28,216 bases of DNA from a virus: IMG/VR virus record IMGVR_UViG_3300043015_000144, positions 1-28,216 of that record; one strand, 5' to 3'. Below the pieces are notes generated by a model that was given only the letters and a program-made list of their open reading frames with translations, had not been told where the DNA came from and did not search any database. Every line of letters starts with the position of its first letter. Position 1 is the first letter of the stretch. Shown here piece by piece: positions 1 through 8,500 of the stretch. Position numbers and translations under genes: made by a program.

Positions 1-1
1 G

Positions 2-124
2 TATGAGTACCCACTACGCTTTCCAGAGAAGACAGATATAGAGTGCCGTGCATTCTGTTCTAATTCAAACAATCTAATCGGTGCTTCATTTCAGGGTGTC
101 CTTGTGGACAATAACTTATTATAA
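2..124 (+). CDS. C-terminal end of a truncated virion-region gene
   Basis: An open frame enters from the left edge and runs 40 codons to a TAA at 122-124. The visible tail starts Tyr-Glu-Tyr-Pro-Leu-Arg and ends in IGASFQGVLVDNNLL. No start codon lies in the window, so only the end of the protein is present. The stop overlaps the ATG of the next gene by one base (TAATG), which implies translational coupling and the same transcript. By position, ahead of small structural genes, it is probably a head or tail protein. The fragment is too short to name a family. Confidence 0.7.
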   Translation, partial: YEYPLRFPEKTDIECRAFCSNSNNLIGASFQGVLVDNNLL

Positions 125-462
125 TGGCTGAACGTAAAAAACGCACTCTTGCAACTGTACTTACCACAAGTAACGCGGATATCTACACGGTTCCTACACG
201 GTTTACGAGTGATGTTAATAGCATATATATAAACAACGCATCTACCAGTGCCGTTACTTTTAGTTTAGACTGGTACGAAGTATCTACTACAACGTATCAC
301 ACTTTGGCAGAAGCTGTGGTTCTTCAGCCTAATTCCCTGCTTCAAATTACAGACTATCCTTTATATCTGCACCCCGGCGATAAGGTTCGCGGATTAGCCA
401 GCGCAAATAGCGCGGTAAATATCTCAATCGCATTAGAAGAATATTTCGAAACCTCACTTTAG
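124..462 (+). CDS. Small beta-rich virion protein, function unknown
   Basis: The 112-residue product begins with a basic segment (MAERKKRTL). It continues as alternating hydrophobic and polar stretches that look like a compact beta fold, for example SIYINNAS, TFSLDWYEV and YLHPGDKVRGLA. The GD turn followed by a short alternating strand and the acidic end (ALEEYFE) resemble small decoration or tail-associated proteins of marine podophages. The start is fixed by the one-base overlap with the upstream stop; I see no strong Shine-Dalgarno site, so translation is probably coupled. There are no catalytic motifs, signal peptide or membrane segment. The virion role is inferred from neighbours. Confidence 0.75.
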   Translation: MAERKKRTLATVLTTSNADIYTVPTRFTSDVNSIYINNASTSAVTFSLDWYEVSTTTYHTLAEAVVLQPNSLLQITDYPLYLHPGDKVRGLASANSAVNISIALEEYFETSL

Positions 463-474
463 GAGACACAAATC

Positions 475-912
475 ATGGCAATTACAACTGCAATGTGTAA
501 TAGCTTCAAGCAAGAGGTTCTTGGTGGTGTCCATGATTTGGATACCGATTCCTTGAAACTTGCTCTAATTAAAGCATCCCCCAGTGGCACCTACAATGCC
601 AGCACAACCAACTATTCAGATGTAACCGGCAACAGCGACGAAGCCAGCGGAACCAACTACACAACAGGTGGTCAGGTTCTTGACGGTGCAACTATCTCTC
701 TGGACGGCTCCACCGCAATCGTCGACTTTACAGACGAAGTGTTCGCAGACGTTACCGTATCCGCAGATGGTTGTATTATCTATAACACAGCACAGGCAAA
801 CAAAGCAATCTGTGTAATCGACTTCGGCGGAACTGTTAGTGCAACTGCCGGTGACTTGACTATTGAATTCCCTGCTGCGGATGCAAGCAACGCCGTAATT
901 CGCATTGCGTAG
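475..912 (+). CDS. Phage structural protein, minor tail or head family
   Basis: This 145-residue protein starts with MCNSFKQEVLGGVHD, followed by LKLALIKAS, a Ser/Thr/Asn-rich loop, GTNYTTGGQVLDG and an ending with DFGGTVSATAGDLTIEFPA. The order FKQE-LGG-H, LKLAL, YTxGG, DFGG and a final xIEFPA strand is typical of a widespread family of about 130-150-residue structural proteins in siphophages and podophages. The family has no established biochemical role. An AGGAG lies about nine bases before the ATG (around 462-466), supporting this start. It sits between two other virion genes with short spacing. Confidence 0.8.
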   Translation: MAITTAMCNSFKQEVLGGVHDLDTDSLKLALIKASPSGTYNASTTNYSDVTGNSDEASGTNYTTGGQVLDGATISLDGSTAIVDFTDEVFADVTVSADGCIIYNTAQANKAICVIDFGGTVSATAGDLTIEFPAADASNAVIRIA

Positions 913-922
913 GTAGACGGCT

Positions 923-2257
923 ATGGCTATCATAGCACAGTCAGCGCGGTACGGGGTAGGCATATATGGCACATCCCGATACGGCGAAGTAGATATCACA
1001 GCAAGCATAGCTGGAGTTTCTGCGACTGGTGCGATAGCCCTCGTAGTTGCAGGCGGGTTCGAAGTAGATGTTACAGAACGTATTCCTACAGGTGTTAGTG
1101 CTACAGGTTCAATAGGAACCGTAAACATATTTACTAAGGTATCTGTTGTAGGCGTGTCAGCGACAGGTACAGTTAACACCGTAAAAGAAAACATTAATAC
1201 TCCAATAACAGGAGTACAAGCTACAGGCTCTGTAAACACTGTAGAAGAAAAGCCGACTGAAGCTTTGGGCAGTGTGAGTGCAACAGGCACCGCAGGAACC
1301 GTACAGGTTAATTTAGCTGAAGTTCTTACTGGGGTAGAAGCAGAATTTAATTCTCTTAAACCTTTTACAGCAAGTGGTGATGCACAGCTTTCTACAGCAG
1401 AAAAGAAGTTCGGCACTGCTAGTTTACTACTAGATGGAACAGGTGATTTTGTAACAACAAGTTACACTTCAAGTCTGTTAACAAGTTCAGAGTGGGCTGT
1501 AGATTTTTGGGTTTACTCTTCAACGCTAACAAGTCAAACTGCTCATCTTTGGGATGGACAAAACTCTAACTCTGGTTTTGCTTTACGTATTAGTAGTGGT
1601 AATCTTCAAGTAATAAAAGATAATTCTATAACTAGGTCAGTTAGTGGACAATTAAGTAACAATACTTGGCATCATATACGACTACAAAGAAGGTTTGCCT
1701 TTACCGAAGTATTTGTAGATGGATATCAAAGAGGTCAGCAAGCAGGTGCAGGATACAATGCTCATACCTATGTAATTGGGGCTAAAGAAAATGGCTCTGA
1801 AGAATTTACAGGATACATAGACGAATTTAGAGCATCTACACCAACAGGTCTTTCTGCCGCAAGTTTTACACCTGAAACAGAAGCATACTCTTTAGATGGA
1901 AGCACAGAAGCACTACTTCATTTTGATGGTACAAATGGCTCTACTACTATTACGAATGAAGCATCTAATGTAATTATTGTTACAGCAACAGGTGCAGCCA
2001 ATCTAACACTTACAGGTGTTGAAGCTGTTGGTTTTGTAAACACAGTAGAAGACCAACCAACCGAAAGAATAGCGACAGGGGTAGCAGCCGCAGGTGCCGT
2101 TGGAAGCTTAACGCTTCACACTACCGCTGGAATTTCGGGTGTACAAGGAACCTTTACTGTCGGAACCGGAACTTATACCGGAGTACACTTCGATTTCAAC
2201 GCGGTTCGCGAACTATATGATAGACGGCGTACCTCAGTGATAGACAGGGCAGCTTAA
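923..2257 (+). CDS. Repeat protein with an inserted LamG (concanavalin-like) domain
   Basis: The protein has 444 residues. Its N-terminal part carries a short repeat whose core is GVSATG or a variant, at residues 31, 57, 77, 97, 117 and 137, with a spacing of about 20 residues. Residues about 145-345 form a laminin G/concanavalin A-like domain: FGTASLLLDG, a central VDFWVYSS strand, NNTWHHIRLQR, FTEVFVDGYQ and GYIDEFRAS follow the usual LamG strand order. The 20-residue repeat then resumes at residues 365, 386 and 406. LamG domains bind sugars or proteins, so a surface or tail appendage that binds the host envelope is plausible. The insert is more AT-rich than its flanks. It has no enzymatic residues. 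The LamG call is firm; the role in the particle is inferred. Confidence 0.85.
   Translation: MAIIAQSARYGVGIYGTSRYGEVDITASIAGVSATGAIALVVAGGFEVDVTERIPTGVSATGSIGTVNIFTKVSVVGVSATGTVNTVKENINTPITGVQATGSVNTVEEKPTEALGSVSATGTAGTVQVNLAEVLTGVEAEFNSLKPFTASGDAQLSTAEKKFGTASLLLDGTGDFVTTSYTSSLLTSSEWAVDFWVYSSTLTSQTAHLWDGQNSNSGFALRISSGNLQVIKDNSITRSVSGQLSNNTWHHIRLQRRFAFTEVFVDGYQRGQQAGAGYNAHTYVIGAKENGSEEFTGYIDEFRASTPTGLSAASFTPETEAYSLDGSTEALLHFDGTNGSTTITNEASNVIIVTATGAANLTLTGVEAVGFVNTVEDQPTERIATGVAAAGAVGSLTLHTTAGISGVQGTFTVGTGTYTGVHFDFNAVRELYDRRRTSVIDRAA
1010..1345 (+). repeat. About 60-base in-frame repeats coding for GVSATG units
   Basis: Six tandem units of about 20 codons each carry the core GV(S/Q/E)A(T)G followed by a hydrophobic-Asn/Gly-Thr-Val strand (GTVNI, NTVKE, NTVEE, GTVQV). 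Three more units follow the LamG segment, at about 2012-2145. Copies have diverged at the DNA level, so this is an old protein repeat and not a recent tandem duplication. Confidence 0.75.
1345..1990 (+). other. AT-rich LamG-coding insert inside the repeat gene
   Basis: A hand count gives about 37-38% GC over 1381-1980, against about 48% over 901-1200 and about 51% over 2041-2220 in the same gene. The segment matches the LamG domain and splits the 20-residue repeat array. Codon choice also shifts toward A/T-ending codons and AGA/GGA. This fits a domain gained by recombination into an existing appendage gene. Confidence 0.65.
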
Positions 2258-2259
2258 AA

Positions 2260-2367
2260 ATGCCACTTACAACTTACGAACGAACAATCAACGTTCCCCA
2301 AGAAACACGGGTTGTTGCGGTAGAAAGTATCGGCAACAGCTTTACAAGAACAGTCTACGTGGAGTAA
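2260..2367 (+). CDS. Tiny 35-residue virion-region protein
   Basis: A short frame encodes 35 residues: MPLTTYERTINVPQ, then ETRVVAVESIGNS and an ending in FTRTVYVE. It starts two bases after the previous stop and ends three bases before the next ATG, so it fills the gap exactly. The GGAG that serves the next gene lies in its last codons (2361-2364). The pattern of a TYERTI beginning and an RTVYVE end is one I associate with short conserved proteins next to tail genes in marine phages. It has no known function. Its tight packing is the best evidence that it is real. Confidence 0.65.
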   Translation: MPLTTYERTINVPQETRVVAVESIGNSFTRTVYVE

Positions 2368-2370
2368 TCT

Positions 2371-2718
2371 ATGTCATACAAATGGCCCTTCAAAGACCCC
2401 GGAGAGACGCTCGACTACAGCATGGACTGGTCGCGCTTTCTTGGTGCCGCAACCATCTCCACAGTCGTCTGGTCTGTGGAAACCGACGACTATTCCACCC
2501 GTACAGTTTTGGCTTCGGGTCAGGACCTAACTACCGCATCAGGCGGAGCAACCACGGACAGCATTCAAAATGTGTCCCAAACACAGACCGACACGGTTGC
2601 TACCATCAATATCGGCAGCGGAGTAAACACCCGAAATTACACGTTTTACTGCACGATGACAGACTCCACAGGCAGCACAGCTATTCGCTCCGTTAACCTC
2701 AAAGTAAGGACCCGGTAA
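2371..2718 (+). CDS. Probable fibre-tail adaptor type protein
   Basis: The 115-residue product opens with MSYKWPFKDPGETLDYSMDW and continues with ATISTVVWSVETDD, a Ser/Thr loop and a final ATINIGSGVNTRNYTFYCTM strand pair ending in SVNLKVRTR. The KDPxExLDYxxDW opening followed by a xTISxxxWxV strand is the hallmark of small Ig-like proteins annotated as phage fibre-tail adaptors. GGAG ends seven bases before the ATG. It lies two bases upstream of the tail tubular A-like gene, consistent with a neck or tail assembly part. The fold is a confident guess; the exact partner is inferred. Confidence 0.7.
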   Translation: MSYKWPFKDPGETLDYSMDWSRFLGAATISTVVWSVETDDYSTRTVLASGQDLTTASGGATTDSIQNVSQTQTDTVATINIGSGVNTRNYTFYCTMTDSTGSTAIRSVNLKVRTR

Positions 2719-2720
2719 CT

Positions 2721-3401
2721 ATGGCCTATGATTATCTCAGCTTAACCAACGATGTTGCCAAACGCCTAAATGAGACGCAGCTAACCTCTGCGAACTTTGC
2801 GTCAGCTACGGGGTTTTACAGCGCAATCAAAGAAGCTGTAAACTCTTCTATTCGCCATATCAATCAGGCACACTTTGGCTGGCCCTTCAATCACAACACA
2901 TATCAGCAAACCTTAACTGCAGGGGTTACCAGATACCCTATTCCGTCTCAAGCAAAGTACGTTGATTTTGATACCTATCGGGTTCGCAGGGATACAACTC
3001 TAGGTTTAGGCAGAGCCGAACACCTTACTCAGATTAGCTATGACGAGTACGTGGACCGGTTCATCGACCAAGAGGACGAAACCAACACGGCTCTAGGCGC
3101 GGTTCCAGAGCGTGTGTTCCGTACCCAAAATGGTGAGTGGGGCGTAGTTCCTATGCCAGACAAAGCCTATCAGGTAGACTTCGAATACTTCATGGACCCT
3201 GTTGACCTCATCCTCAATACAGATGTCCCGACAATTCCAGAGCGGTTTCGTCACGTAATCATCGATGGGGCTATGTACTATGCCTACATGTTCCGTGACA
3301 ACCTAGAGATGGCATCGGTTTCACAACGCAAGTTCGACGAGGGTATCAAACAGATGAGAACAGTAACGGTCAACGAAAACATCTACATGAGGGCATCGTA
3401 A
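2721..3401 (+). CDS. Tail tubular protein A-like adaptor (T7 gp11-like role)
   Basis: The protein has 226 residues. It begins with a helical segment (YLSLTNDVAKRLNE, then AIKEAVNSSIRHINQ), followed by FGWPFNHN, a TRYPIPSQAKYVDFDTYRV strand region, a VVPMPDKAYQVDFEYF strand and a final helix with FRHVIIDGAMYYAYMFRDN. This is the layout of the podophage adaptor that joins the portal to the tail nozzle: helical bundle, beta domain, C-terminal helix. Its length is close to T7 gp11 (about 196). The next gene is the gp12-like nozzle protein, the same order as in T7. The start two bases after the previous stop is the only good one. Confidence 0.8.
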   Translation: MAYDYLSLTNDVAKRLNETQLTSANFASATGFYSAIKEAVNSSIRHINQAHFGWPFNHNTYQQTLTAGVTRYPIPSQAKYVDFDTYRVRRDTTLGLGRAEHLTQISYDEYVDRFIDQEDETNTALGAVPERVFRTQNGEWGVVPMPDKAYQVDFEYFMDPVDLILNTDVPTIPERFRHVIIDGAMYYAYMFRDNLEMASVSQRKFDEGIKQMRTVTVNENIYMRAS

Positions 3402-3405
3402 GCCC

Positions 3406-5574
3406 ATGCCTGACCGTTGGCAAACATACGCCATCGAATTTAAAGGTGGCCTCATCACGAACATGTCCCCGTTGCAGCATGGTATCAATGCTCCGGGGTC
3501 GGCTCGTATCCTTCGTAATTACGAACCATCTATCGAGGGTGGTTATCGTTCGATTCAAGGCTACGATAAGTACGACCCAGACATCGTTCCCCCGTACGGT
3601 GCGCCACTGGTTCACGGCAACGGACAGAGCGGCACAACCCTGATTGTCGGCAACATCTACACCGAACCTGCCGCAACCGACGTGTTTTCTCTTGCTGGCG
3701 GGGCTGTAGATGGCGCGGCACAGACAGGAACGAGCCTCGACGTAGATGGCTTGGATGTTGCTCCATCTGCAAACGACACATTTACTATTGCTGGGGATAC
3801 CACAGTCTACACAGTGAGTGCCGCAACCGCTCTCGTAGGTACGGCATCTACCCTGACCATCACTCCGGCAATCACAGTAGCACCTGCAGATGATGCCGTT
3901 CTGTCGTTCCGCTACACGATTGCATCTGGCGGTGTCTCTTTTAGTTCTGTGAACAAACGGGCTACCTTGACCCTAGACCAAACGATGGTTGTCAACCCGT
4001 CAGACCAAGATGCCCTAACCTTTGTATCTGGCTCTGGAATCATTCAAGGGGTACACACCTTCGAAAGCGCAGTGATTGCAGCACGGGGTTCGGACCTGTT
4101 TAAATCAACGGGTTCGGGGTGGACAAAGGTAAACACACCCAACTATGGTACTGTCTTGGTAGACGGCGGTTCGCAAACCGGTACTAGCTTGGTCGTAGAT
4201 GGCATCACAGGAACACCACAGGTCGGCGACACCTTTACGATTGCAGGCGTAGACCTAATCTACACCTTGACAGCTACCCCAACGGTTACCAGTGGCTCTG
4301 CAACCTTTGCTATCGACCCTGCCCTGAACAGCAGCCCTGCAAATAACGCAGCCTTGACGTTCCTTTCTGTAGACCGCACCGGCATGGACAAACACCGGTT
4401 CGTGAACTTCAACTACAGCGGAACCGACTACATGGTAGGGGTCGATGGGGCCAACGTACCATTTGTGTACGACGGAACGTTCTTTACCGCCCTCGACAGT
4501 ATTCCTACGGACGGTAACGGCGCAGGCCACGTAGCAAACTTCAAGAACCAGCTTTTCTTTGCAAAGGGTTCGAACCTGCTGTTTACAGCCCCTTATACCT
4601 TCGACGACTTCTCTGCAGCAAGTGGCGCAGGAACAATAAATGTCGGAAGTGCAATTACGGGCTTGATTATTTTCAGAGAACAGCTTATAATATTTAGTGA
4701 GAGGTCTATCAAGCGACTGGTAGGCAATACGATTGGAGATTTCCAGCTTCAGCCTATTACTCTGGATACCGGCTGTACCAAAACCGACACAATTCAAGAG
4801 ATTGGCGGGGACGTACTTTACTTGGGACCAGACGGAATACGAAGTTTGTCTGCAACCGACAGGGTAGGGGACTTCAACCTTGCCGTTGTATCGAAGCCGA
4901 TACAAGATGACGTAACCAACTTTGTGAACCGTAACACCTCGTTTAGTAGCGTGGTAATCAGACCGAAGAGCCAGTACAGGCTGTTTGGGTACAACACGAA
5001 CTTTTCGGCAGACGCATCACAGGGTATCATCGGTTCGCAGGTGGAGCAGGGAATCAACTGGGCAGAGTTGCGGGGATTCAAGGCGTACGTTGCCAGTAGC
5101 AATCTCTACGAAGGAATTGAAACCATCGTGTTCGCGAACACAACCGGATACGTTTATCAGATGGAATCGGGGAACAGCTTGGATGAGAGCGACATCTACT
5201 CGACATTTGCCACTCCTTACATCCCAATCAACGACCCCCGCATTCGCAAGACAATCTACAAAATGTTCTTGTACACAGACCCGCAGGGAAGTTACTCATC
5301 AGAAGTAAACCTATTATTTGATTTTGACGAAGCTGGGATTATTCAACCAAACCCATTTTCATTTAACAACACGTCGGGGGCTACTGCCCCGGCCTTTTAC
5401 GGAACTTCCATTTTTGGAACAGGCTCATACGGCGGAACGATACAACGCCTCTTTGAAAACCAAACAGTAGGCTCTGGGTATGTTGTTTCGATACAGTTCC
5501 GAACCAATTCAACAAACCCACCACACTCTTTAGATGCTCTAACGCTCGAATACGGCACTTACGGGCGTAGGTAA
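3406..5574 (+). CDS. Tail tubular protein B-like nozzle/stabilisation protein
   Basis: The 722-residue protein starts with YAIEFKGGLITNMSP and SARILRNYEPSIEGGYRSI, the typical opening of podophage tail nozzle proteins (T7 gp12 role, about 794 residues). The middle shows propeller-like strands: GTDYMVGVDGANVPFVYDG, KNQLFFAKGSNLLF, FREQLIIFSERSIKRLVG and GGDVLYLGPDGIRSLS. The C-terminal part has TPYIPINDPRIRKTIYKMFL and an SLDALTLEYGTYGRR end. Residues about 104-168 and 255-310 are two copies of a QTGTSL..VDG...DTFTIAG module, with partial copies near 72-98 and 174-207. These look like small beta domains inserted in the N-terminal third. The gene follows the adaptor by four bases and precedes the fibre. 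Confidence 0.8.
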   Translation: MPDRWQTYAIEFKGGLITNMSPLQHGINAPGSARILRNYEPSIEGGYRSIQGYDKYDPDIVPPYGAPLVHGNGQSGTTLIVGNIYTEPAATDVFSLAGGAVDGAAQTGTSLDVDGLDVAPSANDTFTIAGDTTVYTVSAATALVGTASTLTITPAITVAPADDAVLSFRYTIASGGVSFSSVNKRATLTLDQTMVVNPSDQDALTFVSGSGIIQGVHTFESAVIAARGSDLFKSTGSGWTKVNTPNYGTVLVDGGSQTGTSLVVDGITGTPQVGDTFTIAGVDLIYTLTATPTVTSGSATFAIDPALNSSPANNAALTFLSVDRTGMDKHRFVNFNYSGTDYMVGVDGANVPFVYDGTFFTALDSIPTDGNGAGHVANFKNQLFFAKGSNLLFTAPYTFDDFSAASGAGTINVGSAITGLIIFREQLIIFSERSIKRLVGNTIGDFQLQPITLDTGCTKTDTIQEIGGDVLYLGPDGIRSLSATDRVGDFNLAVVSKPIQDDVTNFVNRNTSFSSVVIRPKSQYRLFGYNTNFSADASQGIIGSQVEQGINWAELRGFKAYVASSNLYEGIETIVFANTTGYVYQMESGNSLDESDIYSTFATPYIPINDPRIRKTIYKMFLYTDPQGSYSSEVNLLFDFDEAGIIQPNPFSFNNTSGATAPAFYGTSIFGTGSYGGTIQRLFENQTVGSGYVVSIQFRTNSTNPPHSLDALTLEYGTYGRR
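3619..4335 (+). repeat. Internal duplicated beta modules in the nozzle gene
   Basis: Two full modules (coding about 3715-3909 and 4168-4335) share the order QTGTSL, DVDG or VVDG, DTFTIAG, an xYT(V/L) strand and a closing xxA(V/L)(L/T)F. A partial copy begins near 3619 (QSGTTLIV ... DVFSLAGG) and another lies near 3925-4026 (NPSDQDALTF). DNA identity is moderate, so the duplication is not very recent. Confidence 0.6.
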
Positions 5575-5589
5575 TAGAAGGATACCACT

Positions 5590-8500
5590 ATGGGACAAGG
5601 TTACACACGAAACGACACAGGTAATAACATTGCAGATGGCAACATCATCAACGCTTCGGACCTCGACGGTGAGTTCGATGCGGTAGAATCTGCGTTTAAC
5701 GAATCAACGGGCCACACCCACGATGGCACGGCAGCAGAAGGTGCGCCGATTACCGTGCTTGGTCCGGTTCAAGATTTCATTGCAAGTGCCACAGAAATCA
5801 AGCCGAAGACCACGAACACGTTGGATATTGGAACCGCTGCCTTGCAGTTCAAGGATATGTATCTCGACGGGGCTGCATACATCGGTAACATCAGTGTAGA
5901 CGGTAACACCATCTCAAGCACCGACACAAACGGTAACATCACCCTTGCACCAGACGGTACAGGGGTCGTTGCGTTGTCTTCAACTGACCTGACCTTCGGC
6001 GACAACGACAAGGCTATCTTTGGTGCTGGGTCTGACTTGCAGATTTACCATGATGGGAATAACAGCTACATTGATGATACTGGTACTGGCGATTTAAACA
6101 TTAGAGCTAGCAATCAGGTCCGCATTCAAAATGTAGCAGGAACAGAAAATTATCTATATTTAGAAGAAAGCGGGCCAGCAATTTTATTTTATGGTGGTTC
6201 TAACAAACTAGAAACCACCGCCACAGGCATTGACGTAACAGGCACAGCAGTCACAGACGGCCTCACAGTAGCTGGCAATGTCAGTGTAGACGGCGGCACA
6301 ATTAAGCTGGATGGTAACTATCCTGTTGGCACAAACAATGTGGCGTTGGGTGATACTGCGCTGGACAGCAATGTGTCTGGTGCGTCAAATACAGCGATTG
6401 GTGCAGATGCACTTACAGCGAACACCGCAAGCAACAACACTGCTGTGGGGTATCAGGCTCTGTATGCAAATACCGCTGTTGGCAATACCGCTGTTGGTAA
6501 CAGAGCCGCACAAAATAATACAACTGGTGTTAATAATAGTGCCTTTGGTGATTATGTGTTAGGTTTGAACACTACAGGGCAAGGTAACAGCGCATTTGGT
6601 GGCTCTGAAACCATACCAGCATTGTACACAAACACAACTGGGTCATACAACACAGCAATGGGAACTGGTGCACTGCTCTCCAACACCACCGCCGACAACA
6701 ACACAGCAGTGGGTTATGAGGCTGGGTATAGCAATACTACTGGCGAAGGTGCAACCGCAATTGGTACTCAATCCTTATATTCAAACACTACGGGCAATGG
6801 CAACACTGCTCTTGGTTATTTTGTTTTATACTCTAATACAACTGGCACAGAAAACACCGCGATAGGTGGCGGGTATGGCTCTGGTTCAACACTGCAATAC
6901 AACACCACTGGTAATTACAATGTGGCGGTAGGCAGTGCTGCATTAAGAAACAACACCACTGCAGCTAACAACACTGCGGTGGGGTATCAGGCGGCTTATA
7001 GTAATACTACGGGTGCAAACAATACCTCAATCGGCTATCAGTCGCTTCTTGATAACACAACAGGTTTCTCATTGACTTCAGTTGGTTGGGGTTCTTTGGC
7101 TAATAATACTACAGGTTACGAAAATGTGGCTGTTGGAGTATCTACATTAAGAGATAACACCACAGGACTTAATAATATAGCAGTTGGAGGTTCTGCACTT
7201 TTATCCAACACCACCGCAAGCAACAACACTGCCGTTGGGTATCAGGCTGGGTATAGTAATACCACTGGGTCAGCAAATGTTGCTGTGGGTAAAGCTAATT
7301 TGTATAGCAATACAATAGGTATAAATATTACATCAGTTGGCGAAGGTGCTTTATTTTCATCGACTACAGGCAGCTATAACACTGCTGTAGGTATGCAAGC
7401 TTTAAATCAAAACACCACCGCATCTGGCAACACAGCAGTGGGTTATCAGGCTGGGTATAGTAATACGACTGGCGAACAGAACGCTCACATTGGTTTTACA
7501 TCTGGTCAGCTAAACACAACTGGTTATAATAATTCTGCGCTAGGTTACAACTCGTTAAAGTCAAATACTACAGGTGCTAACAACACTGCTATTGGTCATA
7601 GTGCATTAACAGCCAACACCACCGCTAATAACAACACTGCTGTGGGTTATGCTGCTTTGCAATCAAATACAACAGGAACAAGAAACAACGCACTAGGCTA
7701 TCTTTCGTTAGACGCTAACACAACTGGTGTTGATAACACCGCAATGGGTTATCTTGCTTCAAGGTTAAATACTACAGGTGCATACAATACTTCTTATGGT
7801 AGTTATGCACTCTACGCCAACACCACCGCCAACTACAGCACCGCTGTCGGGTACGAAGCTGGATATAGCGGAACAACGGCTTCAGACTACAACACGTTTA
7901 TGGGGTATAGGACAGGTGTTAATAATATATCTGCCGCTAACACTGGTGTCGGGGCATTGGTGCTGGATAGTAATACTTCTGGGTATTACAATGCGGCATT
8001 TGGCGTAGAAGCACTAGGCGCCAATACATCGGGGATTGGCAATACAGCACTTGGTTCTTATTCACTTTTTAACAACACCACCGCATCCTGGAACACGGCT
8101 GTGGGTTTTGAGGCTGGGCGCAGTAATACTGCTGGAGCCAAAACTGTTGCAATCGGTAATGGTGCTTTACGTTCAAATACGACAGCCAATTACAACAATG
8201 CCGTTGGAAGTGAATCTTTATATTTAACTACCACTGGCGCTCACAATAACGCACTTGGTTATGGTGCTTTGTATACAAACACAACTGGTTCGTACAATAC
8301 GTCTATTGGTCATCAAACCTTAAACTCCAGCACCACCGCTGGCTACAACACGGCACTGGGTTATCAGGCGGGGTTTAGTAATACTACTGGTATTGGGAAT
8401 ACATTCATTGGTTTGCAGAGCGGATATTATACTACTGGCAATTATAACACATTTATCGGGCCTTCTGGCCCAAATGGTGCTTCTGGTGCGGCTATAACAA

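Noticed and set aside
616-1416. Long open frame on the - strand opposite the first structural genes
   Set aside because: It is antisense to two well-supported + strand genes, and its Thr/Pro/Val-repeat product mirrors the GVSATG repeats.
2382-2696. 104-codon + strand frame overlapping the adaptor-like gene
   Set aside because: The product is rich in Arg, His and Ser, as out-of-frame readings are, while the other frame matches a known protein type.
4255-4905. 216-codon open frame on the - strand
   Set aside because: It is fully inside the nozzle gene, has a Cys/Arg-rich product with no family features and no ribosome site.
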